Source of the DNA: CAZWVM01 sp964637705
Lineage (GTDB): Bacteria; UBA8481
Direction of reading: 5' to 3'
Assembly (NCBI GenBank): GCA_964637705.1
Contig: CAZWVM010000001.1
Span: 1 to 64,000 of the forward strand
Length of the DNA stretch: 64,000 nucleotides
Position numbers and translations under genes: made by a program. A model generated the notes under the pieces. The model saw nothing but the letters and a program-made list of their open reading frames with translations, was not told the origin of the DNA and made no database searches. This document shows, in pieces, positions 15,350 to 27,300 of the stretch. Each line of letters begins with the position of its first letter. Position 1 is the stretch's first letter.

Positions 15350-18300
15350 TCAGACCCTCCCGCAGAAGCGCGCGTACGTCGCCAGCATCCGCTCGGCGCT
15401 CTCGCGGCGGAAGAGCGACGAGTCGTATTCGAGCACGAGCGCGAGGCCGTCGGCCTCCTCGGCGGCGAAGAGCGTGAGGTCGAACTTCGATGTGCCGAAG
15501 GTGAAATCGACCGGTTCGAGAGCGCCGGCGCCGTCGGCGCCCGTCGGCGGCGCCGCGCGGCCGGCCGTCTCCCCCGCCTCGATCTTCACGTCGCCGAAAT
15601 TCTGAAACGCGTAGACGACGTTGAGGAGCGGCTGGCGATTCGAGAGCCGGTCGGGATTGATGCGCCGCACGAGCCGATCGAAGGGATAATCCTGGTGCGC
15701 GAAGGCGGCGGTCGTGGTCCGCGCGGTCCGATCGACGAGCTCCTCGAGCTCCATGTCCGGCTCGAACCGGAACCGGATCGGCAGCATGTTCACGAAGAAC
15801 CCGATGAGATGCTCCAGGTCCGGGTGATTGCGGTTCGCGACGCTGAGACCGACGACCAGGTCATCCTGGGCCGTGAGCCTGTTCAGGAGAAGACCGAAGA
15901 GCGCGAGGGTGACGTTCGAGAGCGTGGTGTTGCGCGCGGCCGCCAGGCCCCGGAGCCGCGCCGTCGTCGCGGCATCGAGGCGCACCCGGACGACGTCGCC
16001 CTGGAAGAGCGAGAGCGGGCCGGGCGCGCTGTCGTAGGGAAGGGCGATCCGCTCCGGCGCGTTTTCGAGGGCGCCGAGCCAGTAGGCCTCGTCCTCCGCG
16101 AACCCCTTCGCGTTCTGCCACTCGGAGAAGTCCTTGTAATGGACCGTAAGCGGCGCGAGCGCGGGCGCGCGGCCGGTTGCCGCAGCATCGTAGAGGGTCA
16201 TCAGCTCGCGGGCGAGAACGAGACCGGACCACCCGTCGCCGACGATGTGGTGCATGGTGAAGAGGACGAAGAGATCCTCCGGTCCCCGGACCACGGTCAG
16301 TCTCATGAGCGGAGGCGACGCCAGGTCGAAGGGCGTCCGCGCCTCCCGCGCGGCGAACTCCCGGATCCGCGCCTCGACGTCCACGCCGGGCTCGAGCCGC
16401 TGCATGCCGATGCGGAAGGGACACGACGCGAGGATTTCCTGGCGCGGCTCGCCGTCCCTCACGACGAAGGCGGTGCGGAGCGCCTCGTGACGGGCGATGA
16501 GCGCGGCCAGGGCCGCCTCGAGGAGGCGCTCGTCGAGCGCGACGTTCCGCGCCCGGAAGGCGAAGGGCATGTTGTAGGCCGTCTCGCCGCCCTCGATGTG
16601 GTGCAACAGCCAGAGCCGGTGCTGGGCATGGGACAGGGCGTAATCCGGGGCGGACGGGGCACGCGGAATGCGATCCTCTCCGCGGCCCGGATCCTCCGTC
16701 GCGGCGATCCGGGCGAGGTTCTCGATCGTCGGCTCGCGGATGAAGGCGGCGAGCGGAACACGACGCTCCAGGCGCCTGAGGATGCGCGAGACGACCTGGG
16801 TCGCCTTGAGGCTGTGTCCGCCGAGCGCGAAGAAGGAATCCGTGCGCCCGACCGTCTCGACGCCGAGGACCTCGCGCCAGATCGCGGCGATCTCCTCCTC
16901 GAGACCCGGCCGCGGGGCCTCGCCGCACGCCGCGCCGGCGGCGGAGGCGAAGGGATCGGGCAGGGCCTTGCGGTCGACCTTGCCGTTGGGGGTGAGCGGT
17001 AGGCGATCGAGGGTGACGAAGGCGGAGGGCACCAGGGGGGCGGGAAGGACGCGCGCCAGTTCGACGGGAACGCGGCCCTCGTCGCGCCGATCGCGGTAGA
17101 CCACGCAGGCCACGAGCCGCGTCTCCCCCGCCGCGTCGCGGCGCGCCACCACGGCGCAGTCCTTGACGAAGGGCAGGGCCCCGATCGCCTCCTCCACCTC
17201 GCCCGGCTCGATCCGGTGGCCGCGGATCTTGACCTGGTCGTCGGCGCGCCCGAGGTAGTCGAGATCGCCGTCCGCGCGGAGGAGCCCCCGGTCGCCGGTG
17301 CGGTACATGAGCCGGCCGTCGATCTCGACAAAGCGCTCCGCCGTGAGGTCCGGCCGGCCCAGGTATCCCCGGCCGACGCCGGCGCCGCCGATCCAGATCT
17401 CGCCCCGGGCGCCGAGCGGCACGGGACGACGCGACGCATCGAGGAGCGCGATCGACGTCTCGTCGATGGGACGGCCGATCGTGATGGCGCGCGCGCCGGG
17501 CTCGACCCTCTTCACGATGCAGCCCACCGTCGTCTCGGTCGGCCCATACTCGTTCCAGACCGCCATCGCGGGATTGAGACGGTGGAGGATCGCGACCTGC
17601 TCGGGCCGCAGGGCCTCGCCGCCCACCACGGCGAGCGCGACGTTCGTCCGCTCGATCCCGAGATCGGGGATCATGGCGATGTGCGACGGCGTGATCTTGA
17701 GAGCATCGACCTCGTTCCCGGGATCGAGCATCGCGCGGAGAGCCTCGTGCGTCTCGGCCGCGGGAGGCGCGACGACGAGCGTGCGCCCGCGGACGAGCGG
17801 CAGGAAGAGCGAGGTGACGGTGAGATCGAAGGAGAGGGAGGTGAAGAGGCCGAAGCTGCCGGCGCTCGCGTCGGTGAAGTAGGCGCGCGCGGCCCACTCG
17901 AGGTAATGGGCGAGGTTCCGATGCTCGATGGCGCACCCCTTCGGCCGGCCGGTCGAACCGGAGGTGTAGATGACGTAGGCGAGGGAGGCCGGATCGGGGG
18001 GCGGAAGCGGCCCGATGGGCGTCGCCATCGCCTCGCCCCAGACCTCGTCGAGCCGGATCCGCCCCGGGCCGGCCGCGTGCGCGTGCCGTTCATCCGTGAT
18101 CACCGCGCGCGACGCGGAATCCCCGGCGATATGCGCGATCCGGTCCGGCGGATACGCCGGATCGATCGGCACATACGCGGCGCCGGCCTTCATGACGGCG
18201 AGGAGCGCGACGACGAGGCGGTCCGACCGATCGAGAAGGATGCCGATGCGGTCATCGGGCCGCGGCGCGATGCGGTCCCGGATCCACGAGGCGAGGCGCG

Positions 18301-21300
18301 AACTCTCCTCGTCGAGATCGCGGTAGCTCCGCGTGACCCCGTCCGCGCGGACCGCCGCGGCGCCGGGCTCGCGCGCCACCGCGGCGGCGAAGAGGTCGAG
18401 GAAGGTGCCCGGGGCGGGCGCGGTCCGCGCCGGCCCCCGGAGCGCCGCGGCGATCGCGATCCTGTCGGCCTCGGGTAGGATCTCGATCGCCGCGACGGAA
18501 TGCTCGGGTTCGGCGACGCCCGCGGCGAGCGCGGCGAGGAGATGCCCCGCCAGCCGCTCGACCCGGTCCGGATCGTGGACCCGGCCGTTGTACGAGAACC
18601 GGAGCTGGAGCCGGTCTCCGGGGATCAAGACGAGGTTCAGGTCGTAATGCGATTCGTCGTGCGCCTCGAAGGCCTCGACGGCGAGCCCGCTCCGCCCGGC
18701 GCTCGTCCCGTCCGCCACCTCCCGGTCGACGGGATAGTTCTCATACACGAGGATATGATCGAAGAGGGTGACACCGGGGGACGCCAGCTTCTGGATCTCG
18801 GCGAGCGGCACATGGTGATGCTCCTCGGCGGCCAGCGCGGCGGCCTGGAGATCGCGGGCCAGCGACGCGAAGGTCGCCTCGCCCGAGACACGGGCGCGGA
18901 CCGGTATCGCGTTGATGAAGAGCCCGACCGTCTCCTCGACGCCCAGGAGGCCCGGGGGACGGCCGGAGACGACGGATCCGAAGACGACGTCGTCGGCGCC
19001 GGCATGGCGCGAGAGAACGACGGACCAGGCGGCCTGCATCACGCTGTAGGACGTGACGCCGAGGCGGGCCGCGAGATCCGCCACCGCGCCGGTCAGCCCC
19101 TCCGGCGCCTCGACGATGGTCTCGCGGAAGTCGTAGGCGGAGGCCGTTTCGACCGGGGGCGCCAGCATCGTCGCCTCCTCGAAACCCGCGAGCGACTCCC
19201 TCCAGAAGGCCGCGCCGGCGTCGCGGTCCCGCTCCTCCAGCCAGCGGACGAAGGCCGCGAAGGGACGCGACGGCACGGCGTCCGGCACCCGGCCGGCGGC
19301 GCGGGCGGCATAGGCCTCGGTCAGCTCGCGGTACAGGACGCCGAGCGACCAGCCGTCGAGGAGGATGTGGTGGTAGGACCAGATCGATTCGTACCGGTCA
19401 GGGCCGGTCGAAAAGACCGCGATCCGGAGCAAAGGATCGCGGGCAAGATCGAAACGGCGGGCCAGGTCACCCTTCCGGAATTCCGCGAGACGCGCCTCCC
19501 GTGACGCGTCATCGAGGCCCGAGAGATCCTCGAAGCGGAACTCGGGCGTGCGCATGCTCCGCACGACCTGGACGGGACGTCCCCGTTCCTCGTCGTGGAA
19601 GGACGTCCTCAGGATCGCATGGCGGCGGACCAGGTCGCTCCAGGCCTCGCGATAGGCCGCGACGTCGAGCGCGCCCCGGAGACGGAAGGTCATCTGGAGC
19701 TGGTAGGCCGAGGAGCCGGGATCGAGGCGGCGCTGGAAGAGGAAGCCTTCCTGCATCGGCGTGAGCGGCAGGACGTCCTCGACCTCGCCCGCCGGTATGC
19801 CTTCACGCGCCAGGAAGAGCCGGTATTCGTCGAGCGTCCAGTGCGAAGTGACGCGCGAGGAGAAGTCGGAGGGGGTCCGCTCGAGGCATGCGCGGGCCGC
19901 GCAGTGACCGGCCACGGCGAGAACCTCCCCGCGCAGCGAAGCGGCGAGCGCCTCCATCGTGGCGCGGCGATAGCGGCGACCCGAGTAGGTGATCGAGAGA
20001 CCGAGCCGGTCGCCGGCCACGAGCCCGCTGACGTCGAGATGATGAGAGCGAACCGCCTCCGGCGCGATCTCGCGGCCGCGGGATTCCCCGGCGAAGGCGA
20101 AGGCCTCGTCTCCTCCGTCCCTCGACCCGAAGCGTCCGAGGTAGTTGAAGGAGATCGAGGGCGGAAGATCGATGTCCAGCGCTCCGAAGCCCAGCCCCTC
20201 GTCCGGGATCCGGCGGAGATCCTCCTTCACGCGCATCACCTCGTCGCCGATCGAGGCGCCGGAGAGCGCGAGGCGGAAGGGGTGGATCGCGGTGAACCAG
20301 CCCACGGTGCGGGCGACGTCGAGACCGACGCGTTCCATGGCGCGGCCATGGCTCTCGAGGGCGATGAGCGTCTCGTCCCTCCCCTGCCAGGCGCGGAGGG
20401 CCCGGCCGAGAGCGGCGAGGAGCAGCACGTCGGCGCCGGCGCCGAAGGCCCGCAATCCCTCCTCGAGGATCTGCCGCGTCTCCTCCGGCCCGAATTCCAT
20501 CTCGACCGTTGCCGCGTCTCCGAACGTGCCCGGCGGCGCGTCCTCGATGTCGAAGGATAGCGGCGCCGCGCCCGACGCGACGATCGCGCTCCAGAATTCC
20601 CGCTCGCCGTCGAAGGCTCCCTCGCTCACCCGCGCCTCCCATCGTCGCGCCCAGGCGCCAAAGGAGGCCGTCGGCGCCTCGACCGCGCCTCCGCGGTACA
20701 GCGCCTCGAGATCCTCGAGGAGGATCCGCCAGGAGACGCCGTCGATGGCGAGGTGATGGACGACGACGAGGACGCGGTCGCCGCCCGCGCGGCGCGCGAG
20801 GAGCACGCGCAGGATCGGTCCGCGCTCGGGATCGATCGATCCCTGCACGCGATCCGCGTACGCGGCGAGGGCCGCATCCGGATCGGGAGCGCCGCGCAGA
20901 TCGACGACCTCGAGCGCCGGGTCGGCCGGCGCGGCCGTTTCCTGCACGACGCCGGCGGCGGAGGCGCGAAAGACGGCGCGCAGCATGGCGTGGCGCTCGA
21001 CGAGCCCCACGAGAGCGCCCCGGAGGCGCTCCTCGTCCACCGCGTCTGAGGCGCCCGCGCCGAAGGCGCCGAGCATCACGGACTGGTTGAAGCGCGGGAG
21101 CACGCGGCCCTGCACGCGGACGAACCAGCGCTGGATCGGGGTGAGAGGAGCGGGCCCGCCCGGGTCCTCGTCCCGGCCAATCCCGGCCGCGTACGGCGTC
21201 ATGCAGGATGCGAGCGCGGCGGCGGTGGGATGGGAGAAGAGATCGCGGACCTTGAGATTCCAGCCGGCCTTCCTCATCCGGCTCACGACCTGGATGGCGC

Positions 21301-24300
21301 GGATCGAGTCACCGCCGAGATCGAAGTAGTTCTCGTCGCGGCCGATCACGGGGCGACCGAGAAGATCGCGCCAGGCGGCGAGCAAGGCCTCCTCGGCCGG
21401 CCCGCGCGCCTCCGCGACCGGCCCCGGGGCTCGCTCCCCGGAGAGCCCGGGCAGGGCGCGCTTGTCGATTTTGCCGTTCGGCGTCAGCGGAAGGCGATCG
21501 AGGCGAACGATGTGCGATGGAATCATGTATGCGGGAAGGTCCTGCCCGAGAATCCCGCGGATGACACCCGGGTCGACGTCCGGCGCGGCCGCGCAGTATC
21601 CCACGAGCTCGGTCGTCCCGATCGCCGTGCGCCGCGGCACGACCGCGGCGTCGGCGACACCGGGAACACGCCGCAGGGCGGCTTCGACCTCGCCGATCTC
21701 GACGCGGAATCCGCGGATCTTGACCTGGTCGTCCAGGCGCCCTGCGATCGAGAGCGTGCCGTCGGTGTTCCACCAGCCGACATCGCCGGTGCGATAGAGG
21801 CGGCGCGGCACGCCGCCGATCTCGACCGTCACGAACTTTTCCGCCGTCAGCTCGGGCCGGTTCAGGTATCCGCGCGAGAGACCGTCGCCGCCCGCGCAGA
21901 TCTCGCCCGGAACCCCGATCGGGACCGGCCGCAGGGCCCGGTCCAGGATCCAGACCTTCGTGTTCGCGATCGGGCGCCCGATGGGAATGTCTCCCGTGTC
22001 CACGGCCTCGATGCGATGGCAGGCCGTGAACGTGGTGTTCTCGGTCGGGCCGTAGCCGTTGATGAGAACGAGGTTCGGAAAGGCCTCGCGAACGCGCTTC
22101 ACGTGCGGCGCGGAGAGGCGCTCGCCGCCGGTCAGGAGGTGCGTCAAGCCGCGGAAGACGCCGCTATCGGCCTCGACCATCTGGTTGAAGAGGCTCGCGG
22201 TGAGCCAGGCGGTCGTGGCGCGGAATCGCTCGACGAGAGCGCCGAACTCGGTCACCTCGAGGAGCGCGTTCTCAGGCGGCAGGCAGATCGTGCCCCCGTT
22301 GAGGAGCGCGCCCCAGAACTCGAAAGTCGAGGCGTCGAAGGCGAGGGAGCCGGTCTGCAGGATCCGGTGCCCCGGGTCGAGCGCGATGTAGTTCGTGGAG
22401 AGGACCAGGCGGAGGACGGACTTCTGCTCGATGAGGGACCCCTTGGGTTCGCCCGTGGAGCCCGAGGTGTACATGATGTAGGCGAGGCTCGACGAGGAAC
22501 CGACGGCGGGAAGGTTCGTTTCCGTCCCGTCCCCCAGGGTCTTCATTCCGACCGTCACAACGCCGGGCAGGCCGGCCAGCACGGTCGCGGCGAACTCCTC
22601 TTCCGAGATCACGAGGCGGCAGCCGGCGTCGGCGAGGAGGAATCTCGTCCGCGCCGTCGGCGCCGCCGGGTCGAGCGGCAGATAGGCGCCGCCCGCCTTG
22701 AGGATGCCGAGGAGCGCGATCGCGGTCCGCTCGGAACGGCGCAGGAGCAATCCGACCGGTTCCTCGGGACGGAGACCGTGGTCGTCGCGCAGGCGGCGCG
22801 CGAGGAGGTTCGCGCGGCCGTTGAGCGCGGCGTAGGTCAGCGATCCGCGCTCGGTCGCGACGGCCTCGCGATCCGGGTGCGTCGCCGCGATGTCCTCGAA
22901 GACCGCGGCCATGCTCCGGTCACGGGGATACGCCGTCTCGATCCCGGCGAACGTCTCGAGCACCGCGTGCCGCTCCGCCGCCGTCATCAGTTCCTGTTCC
23001 CCGACCGGCCGGTCCGGCGCATCGAGCACCGAGGCGAGGAGCCTCTCGAACTGCCCCGCGAGGCGCGCGATCCGTTCCTCGTCGAAGAGCGCCGTGTCGA
23101 ACTCGAGCGTCACCTCCCAGGCGCCGGCGGCGTCCTCGCTCGCAAAGACGGTCAGGTCGAATTTCGATGTCCGCGACGCGAAGGGGAAGGGTGAGGTCGC
23201 GAGCCCGGGAACACCCGGCTCCTGTCTCCCCTGTTCCTGCACCGAGAGCACGACATCGAAGAGCGGGTTGCGACCCATGTCCCGCCGGATCGCGAGTTCC
23301 TCGACGAGGCGGTCGTAAGGGTAGTCCTTGTGCGCGAAGCTCTCCCTGAGCAGGTCGGACGTGCGGCCGAGCAGCGCCACGGAGCTCTCGGAAGGATCGA
23401 GCGACAGGCGCAGGGGCAGCATGTTGACGAAGAAACCGACCTGGTGCTCGAGATCGGGATGCTCTCGGAAGGTCGCGGGCATGCCGACGACGATCTCCGG
23501 CGCGCCCGTGACGCGATGGAGCAGCTGGTAGAGGAGCGCGAGCCAGAGCGCGGCGGGCGTGGCGTCGCGCCGGCGCGCCTCCTCGCGGAGACGGCGCGAG
23601 AGCGCGGCATCGAGGCGCCGGACAACGCTCGAGCCCCGGAAGCTCCGGACCGCGGGGCGCGGACGATCGGAGGGAAGGTCGAGGACCGGGATCTCGTCGC
23701 CGAGGACGCGGGTCCAATGGTCGCGGCTCGCCGCGGCGTTGCCGGCGGACAGGCGCTCGTTCTGCCAGGCGGCGAAGTCCTTGTAGTGCACGCGCAGCGC
23801 AGGCAGGCGCGCACCATCCCCCGTGCCGGACCCGTAGAGGGCCAGGAGGTCGCGGAAGAGGACCTCGATCGACCAGCCGTCCGAGACGATGTGATGCATG
23901 TTGAGGTAGAGGATCCAGGCGGACGCTCCGGTGCGGAAGAGGCGCACGCGGAAGAGCGGCCCCTTCTCGAGGTCGAACAGGCGATGCGAGTCCTCCTCGA
24001 TCTCGCCCCGGATCGCAGCCTCGTCCACCGCGCCCGGTTCGGCCCCACGACGATCGACGATCTCGAAATCGAGCGGCACCCTGTCGAGGACGACCTGGCG
24101 CGGTTCGCCGTCGCGCTCGCGAAAGACGGTGCGCAGGGACTCGTGCCGCACCGCGAGCGCCTCCAGGGCCGCGCGCAGGCGATCGGGATCGAGCGGCCCG
24201 CGGATCGCGAGAGCCCCCGGGATGTGGTACGCGCCGACTCCCTCGCCCATGCGCTCGATCGTCCAGAGGCGCCGCTGGGCGTGCGAGAGCGCGTGGTCGG

Positions 24301-27300
24301 AAGCGGGCGGCGCAGGAGGAATCGGGGCGAAGCCGGGCGCGCCCCCGGCGAGACGAAGGCGCTCGGCCAGGGAGGCGACGGTTCCACGCTCGAAGACGTC
24401 GCGGATCGTGATGCGCGCGCCCAGTTCCGAGAGCACGCGGGAGACGAGGAGGATCGCCTTGAGGGAGTTGCCGCCGAGATCGAGGAAGCGTTCCTCGACG
24501 CCGGTGCGAGCCGTGCCGAGCACCTCGTTCCAGACGGCGAGCAGCCGGCGCTCCGACTCGTTCCTCGGGGCGCGAGACGACGTGCCACCGCCGGCATCGC
24601 CGCGGACGGCGGCGGGCAACGCCTTGCGGTCGAGCTTGCCGCTCGCCGTGCGCGGCAGGGCGTCGAGAAAGACGAAATGCTCCGGGATCATGTAGGGAGG
24701 GAGCCCGCGGGCCAGCGCGGCGCGCAGGTCGGCCGCGCCGCGCGCGGTGGATCCATCCGCGACGACGTAGGCCACCAGCTCCGCGTCGCGCGCGACGACG
24801 GCGGCCTCGCGCACGCCCTCGAGCCGCCGGAGCGCCGACTCGATCTCGCCGGGCTCGACGCGGTATCCCCTCACCTTGACCTGGTGATCGACGCGCCCGA
24901 GGAACTCGATCGTTCCGTCGGGCCTCCAGCGGCCGAGATCGCCGGTGCGATAGAGACGAACGGGCCCGCGGCCGGCGAGATCCACCGTCACGAACTTCTC
25001 GGCCGTCAAGGACGGGCGACCGAGGTATCCGCGGGCGAGACCCGGACCGGCGAGGCAGATCTCGCCGTCGAGCCCGAGCGGCCGCAGGGCGGTTCCCCCC
25101 GGCTCGAGGATGTGAACCGCGCAGTTGGCGATCGGGCGGCCGATCGGGACGCGGGCCGGCGGCTCGACGCGCGGATCCACGAGCCCCATGGTGGCGCACA
25201 CCGAGAACTCGGTCGGGCCGTATGCGTTCCAGTAGCGGGTGCCGCATTCGGTCAGGGCCCCGGCATCGGGCACCGCCTCCTCGCCGGCCGTGATGAGACA
25301 GCGCAGGGCCTTCAGTTTCTCCCATCCGAGGATCCGGATGTAGGGCGGCGGGATCGTCGCGACCGTGATGCGCTCCTCGCGGATCACCCGGACGAGATCG
25401 GCCGGGTTCTTGAGCGTCTCGTCGTCGGGAAGCACGAGGCGCGCGCCCGCAAGGAGGGCCATGAAGATCTCCGAGAGGGAGGCGTCGAAGCTGGCGGAAG
25501 CGAACTGGACGACGGCGTCCGCCGGAACGATGCCGAAGGCCTCAACCTGGGCGAGGATCATGTTGACGAAGCCGTCGTGCCGGACCTCGACGCCCTTGGG
25601 CGCGCCGGTCGAGCCCGAGGTGTAGATGACGTAGGCGACGTCGCCGGGCGCGGGGGCAACCGGGATCCCGCGCGTCCCGTTCGCGAGGTCCGCGAGGCCG
25701 ATGACGGGCACGCCGATCGGTCCGCCGGTGAACCGATCCTCGACGAGGACCGCGCGCGCGCCGGAATCCTCCAGGAGGAACCGGCACCGCTCGTCCGGCA
25801 GGGCCGGGTCGATCGGCAGGTACGCGCAGCCCGCCCTCATGATCCCGAGGATCGCGGCGATCCGGTCGACGCCCCGATCGGTCCGCAGGGCAATGCGATC
25901 CCCGGGAGCGAGGTCCGCGAGACCCGCGATCGCCTCGGCGATCGCGATGGAGCGTTCCCGGAGCCGCCGGTACGAGAGCGGAGGCGCGCCGGGAACACCG
26001 GCCGCCGGGGCGTCAGGCGTGCGCGCGACCTGCTCATCGAAGAGATCGACGATGCTCCGATCGCAGGGGCGATCGCGCACCGGCCCCCGCGATAAGCCCT
26101 CGAGGATCTCCCGCTCCTCGGGCCCGACGAGATCGATCTCGCCGATCGCGCGCGCGGGCGCGGACGTCACCTCGGCGACGATCCGCCCGAGGAGATCCGC
26201 GAGGCGTTCGATGCGATCGCGGTCGAAGAGCCGTGTCGCGTAGATGATGCGGAGCGTCCAGCCGCCGGCGGCACGGACGAAGTCGAAGGTGAGGTCGAAC
26301 TTGGCGGAGACGCGCCCCGCGTCGAAGAGCGAGATCGAGAGATCCTCGAGCTCCAGGATCGGCGTGCCCTCGTCGCTCACGACGAGCATGACGTCGAAGA
26401 GGGGCGAGCGGGAGAGATCGCGCTCCAGCTCGAGTTCCTCGACGAGGCGATCGAAGGGGTAGGCCTGGTGCTCGTAGGCCTCCATGCAGGTCGCCCGCGC
26501 CCGCCCGAGCACCTCGTCGAAGGTGAGCGAGGGAGCGAGGGCATCGCGGAGCGCGAGGGCATTGACGTAGAAGCCGATCTGTCCCTCCAGCTCCTTGCGA
26601 TCGCGACCCGCCGCGGTCGTGCCGATGACGATCTCCTCCGACCCGGTCACCCGGTGGAAGAGAACCTCGAGAGCGGCGACGAGGGCCATGAAGGCGCTCA
26701 TGCCGCGCGCCCGGGCGATCTCCTCAAGACGGCCGAAGGCGCCCGGATCGAGCGCCCGCTCGACGAGGTCGCCCTCGAAGGCCTGGACCGCGGGGCGCGG
26801 GCGGTCGAGGGGCAGGGCGAGCGGCTCGGGCCGGCCTCCGAGCTTGCCGCGCCAGTAGGCGCGGAGCGCCTCCGCCTCGGGCCCGGCGAGCCGCTTTGCC
26901 TGCCAGGCGGCGTAGTCCTTGTACTGGATCGCGAGCGGCGGGAGGGCCGACGCGGCGCCGGCGCGGAACGCGCGATAGAGGGCGGCGAGATCCTTGACGA
27001 AGACCGAGGTCGACCGCTCGTCGAAGACGATGTGATGGATGTTGAGCAGGAGCACGTGGGACGCGGGATCGAGCCGGAAGAGCCGCGCGCGCAGGAGCGG
27101 CGCGCGGGCGAGATCGAAGGGCTCCTCCGCATCGCGGGCGACGGCGGCACGCGCGGCCGCCTCGGGATCGGAGGTCCCGGAGAGATCGTGGAGCGGCAAC
27201 TCGATGTCCGGGGGCGCGACGATGAACTGGCGTGGCACGCCCTCGACCTCGCGGAAGGCGGTCCTCAGGGACTCGTGACGTGCAACGAGGGCGGAGAGCG

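Noticed and set aside
9296..17002. Very long plus-strand open frames (for example 9296-12871 and 12905-17002) opposite the NRPS genes
   Set aside because: They are antisense shadows of GC-rich minus-strand codons: no family motifs, Arg/Gly/Asp-rich translations, and no ribosome-binding sites.
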